6,856 nt of DNA from an uncultured Bacteroidales bacterium (lineage in GTDB: Bacteria; Bacteroidota; Bacteroidia; Bacteroidales; UBA932). The notes beneath the pieces are model-generated. The model was not told the origin of the DNA, ran no database searches, and saw nothing but the letters and a program-made list of their open reading frames with translations. The stretch spans positions 1 through 6,856 of the forward strand of contig CAMOVV010000063.1 in assembly GCA_946627685.1 (NCBI GenBank), in the 5' to 3' direction. The first letter of the stretch is position 1, and every line of letters starts with the position of its first letter. Below are positions 1 through 6,856 of the stretch, piece after piece. Position numbers and translations under genes: made by a program.

Positions 1-1
1 G

Positions 2-442
2 TATCTGATGAGTTACGAGGATGACACCCTGCAGGATACGGAAGGCAACAATGTGTGGGTGGACCAGATGTTCGTCGGAACCTATCTCACTCCCAGCTCC
101 GACAGCAACGGCGAGGTGGACAAGGAAGGCGCCTATGCCGGCTACGATATCGCCCACGCCGTCCCGCAGAGCGGCGGGAAAACGTTCATCGAGCCTGAAA
201 GCTTCACCTTTGACAACGATTTCAAGGCGGTGTACCACAGCATGCGCTATTCCCGTTTCTGCTATGACGAGGAGAACTGGGCCCACTACAATGACAGCGG
301 CGTGCCCACCTTCACCGGCCACAAAATGTCGATGATTTTTCTCCAGGGCACCAAGGCGTCGTCAGCGGAGCGCCCGCGTACGAAGGAGCTGCTGCGCCGC
401 ACTCAGCCTCAGGCGCACACCGCCCGCCGGATGCGGAAATAG
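2..442 (+). CDS. Unrecognised protein, C-terminal part (5' truncated by window edge)
   Basis: This is the 3' end of a gene that enters from the left edge. The frame is open from base 2 (Tyr-Leu before the first Met at base 8) and nothing before that Met looks like a start region, so the true start is probably outside the window. About 146 residues are visible. The first 118 or so are acidic and aromatic-rich, with many Asp, Tyr, Phe and Gly, as in an extracellular or lipoprotein beta-rich domain. The last 26 residues change abruptly to a basic Arg/Thr/Gln/Ala-rich tail ending in RRMRK before a TAG stop. I see no catalytic motif, no membrane segment and no family I recognise. Third codon positions in the tail stay GC-rich, which favours this frame being real to the stop. 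It converges with the NlpC/P60 gene, leaving 68 bases between the two stops. A secreted or surface role would be a guess from composition alone. Confidence 0.6.
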   Translation, partial: YLMSYEDDTLQDTEGNNVWVDQMFVGTYLTPSSDSNGEVDKEGAYAGYDIAHAVPQSGGKTFIEPESFTFDNDFKAVYHSMRYSRFCYDEENWAHYNDSGVPTFTGHKMSMIFLQGTKASSAERPRTKELLRRTQPQAHTARRMRK

Positions 443-510
443 TTTTCCCGGAGCCGGACCGCAATGTCCCGCAAGCTATTAAGGCTCAGGGTCAGATGTT
501 TCATAAGGCT

Positions 511-1500
511 TTATTTCTGAGGAAAATATGCCGGTGAGTCGGTTATTCTCATGATGCCGGGGGCGCCGACGTGCCCGAAGACCCTTCTCGCGCAGGAGGG
601 CCTCCGGTCGTAGTAGTCCGGGGAGGAAGGGTCTGTCAGGGTGCTGATTCTCACGAGCTGGGAGGACTGGATGATGCGGCCGTCGCCAAGGTAGATGGAG
701 ACGTGGTTCACCCTTCCGGAGACGGGGCTGTTGAAAAAGACGAGGTCTCCCGGCCGCAGGGCCGAAAGGTCAAGGGAACCGTCTTCCGCGAGGATGGGTA
801 CCTCTTCCCCGAGCTTTACCTGCTGGGAGGTGTTCCTGGGTAGGAGCAGTCCGTTGAGGAAAAAGCAATACCTCACAAGGCCGCTGCAGTCCACCCCTTT
901 CGAGGATTCACCACCCCAGAGATAGGGCACTCCCAGAAGAAGGCGGGCGGTGGCGATGACATTTTCCGCCGTCGGCTTCCTTGTCGCGGCCCACTTGCCG
1001 AACCCCTCGAGTTCTTTCTTCCGCACCCATCCCTTCTGTCCGGAAGGAAGGGTGACACCGAGGTAGCCGCCGCGCCTGACCGGCCGTCCGCTGCTGAGGG
1101 TGATGCCCAGAAGGTCGCCGGCGACAAGGTCGGACACATGGCTTCTCTTGCCGGAGGGTGAGTCGAGGACGTGGCCTGACATGGGGGTGAAGACGTATTT
1201 GTCGGCGGCGAGCCAGGCCGCGGCCTCTTCGGGAGTCAATTCCTTGAGGGACAGCTCGCTGGTCCAGGCGGTGTAGGGCTCGGGGCAGGACACTTTACGC
1301 CAGGAGCCGTTCTTTTCCAGGACTTCGACGAGGGTGCCCATGAGGCACTGGGTCTCCAGGCTGGACTCGAAGTCAGGAGCCTGCAGCATCATATTCGCGG
1401 AAAGGGTAGTGACGGCATATTCCTGCGCCTTCGTTTCCGGTGCCGTCAGGCAAAGGGCTGCGAGCGCCGCAGCAAGCAGGATGACTTTCTTTGTTTCCAT
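511..1500 (-). CDS. Secreted NlpC/P60 (C40) cell-wall peptidase with SH3-like N-terminal domains
   Basis: This is a 329-residue exported cysteine peptidase. Residues 1-25 form a signal peptide (Lys-Lys, a hydrophobic core, cleavage probably after TKA). Two SH3b-like regions follow at roughly 28-90 and 100-165; the second contains the GYLGVTLPSGQKGWVRKKEL stretch. The NlpC/P60 domain spans about 175-312. It shows VPYLWGG at 191-197, the nucleophile Cys205 in DCSGL, RPGDLVFF at 249-256 and the catalytic His266 in NHVSIYLGDG. The third catalytic position, usually a His after the GDG turn, reads RIIQSS, which places Gln278 there. The family cleaves gamma-D-Glu to diamino acid bonds in peptidoglycan stem peptides, and the layout resembles YkfC-type endopeptidases that act on cell-wall fragments. 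The substrate here is inferred. The start follows the radical SAM stop by 9 bases with no promoter-like -7 element between, so it is probably the second gene of that unit. No clear Shine-Dalgarno site is visible. Confidence 0.93.
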   Translation of the reverse strand: METKKVILLAAALAALCLTAPETKAQEYAVTTLSANMMLQAPDFESSLETQCLMGTLVEVLEKNGSWRKVSCPEPYTAWTSELSLKELTPEEAAAWLAADKYVFTPMSGHVLDSPSGKRSHVSDLVAGDLLGITLSSGRPVRRGGYLGVTLPSGQKGWVRKKELEGFGKWAATRKPTAENVIATARLLLGVPYLWGGESSKGVDCSGLVRYCFFLNGLLLPRNTSQQVKLGEEVPILAEDGSLDLSALRPGDLVFFNSPVSGRVNHVSIYLGDGRIIQSSQLVRISTLTDPSSPDYYDRRPSCARRVFGHVGAPGIMRITDSPAYFPQK

Positions 1501-1509
1501 AAGAAAACT

Positions 1510-4065
<2,556 letters not shown>

Positions 4066-4069
4066 CCGT

Positions 4070-4927
4070 ATGCGTCAGCTTTTTCCCCTTGTCCTCCTTT
4101 TCGCCGTCGCGGTCCTGCCCTCCTGCAAGACCGTTGACAAACTCATCCATGATGACGATGTCGTGGCAAGGGTGGGGGAGCATGAGCTGTACCGTACCGA
4201 GCTGCAGAGGGCCATTCCTGACGGGGCGGCCCCTGAGGACAGCATGAAGTTCGCCCTCAGCTATATAGAGTCCTGGGCGCGGGACCTTGTCTTTCTCGAC
4301 GTGGCTGAAAAACAGCTTTCGAAGGGGGAAAGGGATGTGTCCAAGGAACTGGAAGAATACAGGAGGGCCCTTCTGAAATACCGCTACGAGCAGAGATATA
4401 TCAACGAGCGTCTGGACACCAACCTCACCGACAAGGAAATAGAGGACTATTACGAGGGCCGCGGAGAGGACTTCAAGCTGGAAAGGCCCATCGTGAAGGC
4501 CCGTTATGCGAAAGTCCTTCAGGGAGAGGCCGACCTTGCCCTCCTTCGCAAGAAACTTGCCTCTGACGCGGCCGGCGAGTCCATCCGGCAGGACACCCTT
4601 CTTCTCAGGGACCCTGCGGACAGGTACAAGGACTGGTCGGGGAAATGGGTCGAGGCGGCGGAGGTGTCCAGGGAGACCGGCGCCGACGTCTTCGCCCTCT
4701 TGTCCGCTTCCGGGAAGTCTGTCGTGGAAGTTCCTGACGGACAGGGATTTCTCTATCTTGTATATGTCATCGAAATGATGAGGCCGGGGGAGGTCGCCCC
4801 TCTCGATTACTGCCGCGAAAAAATTGTGGATATCCTTCTTAGCGGCCGAAAGCACGACCTTGTGCTCGCTTTGGAACAAGACTTGCTGAATGATGCCCGT
4901 AGCAAGGATAAATTTGTTGTTTATTGA
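4070..4927 (+). CDS. SurA_N-like lipoprotein with degenerate parvulin region (periplasmic chaperone-like)
   Basis: This is a 285-residue lipoprotein starting 4 bases after the guaB stop. Residues 1-19 are a lipoprotein signal, a hydrophobic stretch then LPSC with lipidated Cys19. The residues after Cys are KTVDK, which I do not read as a surface-export signal, so the protein is probably anchored facing the periplasm. Residues 30-135 resemble the SurA/PrsA N-terminal chaperone domain: VVARVGEHELYRTELQ, then helices with LSYIESWARDLVFLDVAEKQL, and a later LTDKEIEDYYE at 119-129 that commonly leads into a parvulin domain. The following region (about 138-238) has the outline of a parvulin domain, VKARYAKVL then GFLYLVYVIE. 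The two conserved histidines are replaced by Tyr146 and Leu228, and the middle is short. It is therefore more likely a holdase chaperone or an accessory partner of the downstream SurA-like protein than an active prolyl isomerase. Its exact substrates are unknown. Confidence 0.75.
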   Translation: MRQLFPLVLLFAVAVLPSCKTVDKLIHDDDVVARVGEHELYRTELQRAIPDGAAPEDSMKFALSYIESWARDLVFLDVAEKQLSKGERDVSKELEEYRRALLKYRYEQRYINERLDTNLTDKEIEDYYEGRGEDFKLERPIVKARYAKVLQGEADLALLRKKLASDAAGESIRQDTLLLRDPADRYKDWSGKWVEAAEVSRETGADVFALLSASGKSVVEVPDGQGFLYLVYVIEMMRPGEVAPLDYCREKIVDILLSGRKHDLVLALEQDLLNDARSKDKFVVY

Positions 4928-4946
4928 TGAAGACAATCCGTTGAAT

Positions 4947-6320
4947 ATGAAAGTTACGGTTAAGAAAATAGCGCTCGCCGCAGTCTTTTCGGTCTTGAGT
5001 CTGACCCTTTCCGCCCAGAAGTATCCCGTCGTGGACAAGACCATTGCAGTCGTGGGAGGGGAAATGGTGTCCCTTTCAACCCTTGAGGACCAGGTGCAGA
5101 TGCTCCTGGCTCAGGGCATGCTGAACACCAGGAACGCCCGTTGCGAGGTTCTGGAGCAGATACTGGAGAACAAGCTCTTCCTGATGCAGGCGAGGCTGGA
5201 CTCCCTTTCCGTCAACAACGACATGGTGGAAGCCGCCCTTTCCCAGCATGTGGACGGCATCCGCAGGACCTTCGGCAGCGACGAGAAACTGGAAGAGTAT
5301 TTCCACAAGCCCCTCTACAAGCTCCGCCAGTCCTGGCGCCAGCAGGTGACGGAGCAGAACCTCGTCCAGCAGGAGCAGTCGCAGATTGCAGGCAGGGTTC
5401 CCGCCGTGACTCCCGCGGACGTGAGGCACTTCCTCGACACCGTGGACCGCTCCGACCTTCCCCAGGTTCCCGTCAAGTACCAGCTCAGGCAGATTTGCAT
5501 CTATCCAGACAGGGAGGCCGCGAATTTCGCCGTCAGGGAAAAGCTCCTCGACCTTCGCGAGAGAATCATGAACGGGGAGAAATTCACCACCCTTGCCAGA
5601 ATCTACTCCGAAGACCCGGGTTCCGCGCTGAGGGGAGGAGAGCTCGGCATGGCGCCGAAGTCTATGTACTGGCCGGTTTTCTCCGATGCTGCCATGTCTC
5701 TCAAGCCCGGCTCCATCTCCCAGATTGTCGAGACCCCGGACGGTTTCCACATTATCGAGGTCATCGAGAAAAAGGGAGACATGTTCAACGCCCGTCACAT
5801 CCTCATGAAGCCCAAATACACCGACGAGGACCGCGAGAAGGCGTTCAAGACCCTCGACTCCCTGCGCAGCGAGATTAACTCCAAAGCCGTGACTTTCGAA
5901 CTCGCCGCGGCCTTCTATTCCCAGGATCCGGCCACCCGCACCAATGGCGGACAGATGGCGGACCCCCGCACCGGGTCGTCCTATTTCGAGATTGACGAGC
6001 TGAAGCCCGAAGACTACAAGGCCATTAAAGACCTGGGCGAAGGGGAGATTTCCGCCCCGGTGGAATCCCTCGACAACGAAGGCAGGAACGGCAACACCGT
6101 TTACAAAATTATTCGCGTTGACAAAATCATCCCTTCCCATACGGCCACCTTCACCGAAGACTACACCCAGCTGCTGGAGCGTGTGGAAAGCGACCTTCGC
6201 CTCAAAGAGATTGACAAGTTCCTTGACGAGAAGATAAAGGCGACATACGTAGTCATAGATCCCATGTTCGCAGGTTGTGAATTCAACCGGAGCGACTGGC
6301 TGTCGAAAATAAGGAAATAA
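4947..6320 (+). CDS. SurA-like periplasmic chaperone / peptidyl-prolyl isomerase with two parvulin domains
   Basis: This 457-residue secreted protein has the SurA layout. Residues 1-23 are a signal peptide ending in LSAQ. The N-terminal chaperone domain (about 24-170) starts VVDKTIAVVGGEMVSLSTLEDQV and contains the ILENKLFLMQA helix. Parvulin domain 1 lies at about 176-275, with YSEDPGSALRGGELG and PDGFHIIEV. Parvulin domain 2 lies at about 280-393, with ARHILMKPK, YSQDP then NGGQM, and VYKIIRV. A C-terminal helix, ERVESDLRLKEIDKFLDEKI, returns to the chaperone module as in SurA. In E. coli SurA escorts unfolded outer-membrane proteins to the BAM complex; the same role is inferred here. An in-frame ATG at 4890 overlaps the preceding gene and would put 19 non-signal-like residues in front, so the start at 4947 is preferred. 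It sits 19 bases after the lipoprotein stop and 2 bases before the OstA-like gene, which implies one transcript. Confidence 0.92.
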   Translation: MKVTVKKIALAAVFSVLSLTLSAQKYPVVDKTIAVVGGEMVSLSTLEDQVQMLLAQGMLNTRNARCEVLEQILENKLFLMQARLDSLSVNNDMVEAALSQHVDGIRRTFGSDEKLEEYFHKPLYKLRQSWRQQVTEQNLVQQEQSQIAGRVPAVTPADVRHFLDTVDRSDLPQVPVKYQLRQICIYPDREAANFAVREKLLDLRERIMNGEKFTTLARIYSEDPGSALRGGELGMAPKSMYWPVFSDAAMSLKPGSISQIVETPDGFHIIEVIEKKGDMFNARHILMKPKYTDEDREKAFKTLDSLRSEINSKAVTFELAAAFYSQDPATRTNGGQMADPRTGSSYFEIDELKPEDYKAIKDLGEGEISAPVESLDNEGRNGNTVYKIIRVDKIIPSHTATFTEDYTQLLERVESDLRLKEIDKFLDEKIKATYVVIDPMFAGCEFNRSDWLSKIRK

Positions 6321-6322
6321 CC

Positions 6323-6856
6323 ATGCCCAAGCTCCTACGGAGAATCCTCGCCCTGATTCCTCTGCTGTGCGCCCTTACGGTTTCCGCGCAGGACAGGACT
6401 CAGAAGGATTCTGTCGTAAGGCAGCTCAGCGCCCAGAGCAACGAGCTCATCGAGAAGGGCGGCATCCCCTACAGGAAGGTCACCGGCCCGGCCCGGTTCC
6501 TCCACAACAACACCTATCTCGTCTGCGACACGGCCCTGTGGAACGTCAATGAAAGGCTGATAGAAGCCGTCGGCAACGTGCAGATTATCCAGGACCGCAC
6601 CGTCCTCAAAAGCGACCGCCTGGACTACATCATCGACGAAGACCTCGCCCAGTTCCGCGGCAGCCTCGTCCAGCTACAGGACAAGGACGGCAACACCCTG
6701 AGGACCCGTTTCCTCGACTACAACACGAGGGACAGCGTGGCCGTCTTCTACAACGGAGGAGCCATGAAGGACAAGGATGGCCAGGTGATAGAAAGCGTCA
6801 CCGGCACCTACGACTCCAAAATCAAGCTCTTCACCTTCACCGAAAAGGTGAACATG
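6323..6856 (+). CDS. OstA/LptA-like protein, N-terminal part (3' truncated by window edge)
   Basis: An open frame begins 2 bases after the SurA-like stop and stays open for 178 codons to the right edge. An AAGGA stretch at 6311-6315 could serve as a weak ribosome site. Residues 1-22 form a signal peptide (KLLRR, hydrophobic core, cleavage at VSA before Gln23). From about residue 58 the sequence shows OstA/LptA beta-jellyroll strands in series: TYLVCDTALWNVNERLIEAVGNVQI, then LKSDRLDYIIDEDLAQFRGSLVQL, then TLRTRFLDYNTRDSVAVFYNGGAM. Each gives a short strand with the alternating pattern of proteins that shuttle LPS or lipids across the periplasm (LptA, the N-terminus of LptD). In Bacteroidota such OstA-like proteins are usually much longer than E. 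coli LptA, so several hundred residues may lie beyond the edge. Placement right after a SurA-like chaperone fits outer-membrane assembly. Whether it replaces LptA or does another job cannot be told from this part. Confidence 0.88.
   Translation, partial: MPKLLRRILALIPLLCALTVSAQDRTQKDSVVRQLSAQSNELIEKGGIPYRKVTGPARFLHNNTYLVCDTALWNVNERLIEAVGNVQIIQDRTVLKSDRLDYIIDEDLAQFRGSLVQLQDKDGNTLRTRFLDYNTRDSVAVFYNGGAMKDKDGQVIESVTGTYDSKIKLFTFTEKVNM

Noticed and set aside
425..510. Possible terminator between the two convergent genes
   Set aside because: Only short pairings are visible (TGCGG with CCGCA, CCGG with CCGG), with large or tiny loops and no T-run after them. I cannot support a rho-independent terminator on either strand.
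4890..4946. Upstream in-frame ATG for the SurA-like gene
   Set aside because: It would overlap the lipoprotein gene and place MMPVARINLLFIDEDNPLN ahead of an otherwise standard signal peptide. The ATG at 4947 gives a normal exported N-terminus.
5076..6140. 354-codon minus-strand open frame over the SurA-like gene
   Set aside because: It is a shadow of the SurA-like reading frame, rich in Gly, Val, Leu and His without motifs. The plus strand has both parvulin domains and a signal peptide.

Overview
This is a GC-rich window that looks like ordinary core chromosome from a member of the Bacteroidota, most likely a Bacteroidales relative. The reasons are the signal peptides ending in SAQ, the near absence of strong Shine-Dalgarno sites, TAnnTTTG-type -7 promoter elements upstream of both divergent transcription units, and a guaB / SurA-like / OstA-like gene order that I recall from memory for this order. 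I see no transposase, integrase, tRNA, rRNA, CRISPR array or long repeat, and no sign of a new defence or mobile system.

Layout. Positions 2-442 (+) hold the 3' end of an unrecognised gene cut by the left edge. It converges on a two-gene minus-strand unit. That unit is read from 2511 down to 511: first a YhcC-type (TIGR01212) radical SAM protein, then, 9 bases later, a secreted NlpC/P60 cell-wall peptidase with SH3-like N-terminal domains. An 84-base divergent intergenic region (2512-2595) separates this unit from a plus-strand unit. The plus-strand unit runs guaB (IMP dehydrogenase), a SurA_N-like lipoprotein, a two-parvulin SurA-like periplasmic chaperone, and an OstA/LptA-like protein that runs off the right edge.

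How the genes work together. The three genes after guaB are spaced 4, 19 and 2 bases apart and are probably co-transcribed with it. They form an outer-membrane biogenesis set: two periplasm-facing chaperones for outer-membrane proteins, and an LPS-transport-type beta-jellyroll protein. guaB supplies guanine nucleotides and has no obvious mechanistic link to them.

The points most worth a second look are small. They are a Gln where the third catalytic His of the NlpC/P60 peptidase is expected, a roughly 20-residue extra segment in the radical SAM protein, a complementary loss of conserved parvulin histidines in the two SurA-like parvulin domains, and a possible near-leaderless start for the radical SAM gene. 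The long antisense open frames over guaB and the SurA-like genes are best explained by biased third codon positions.
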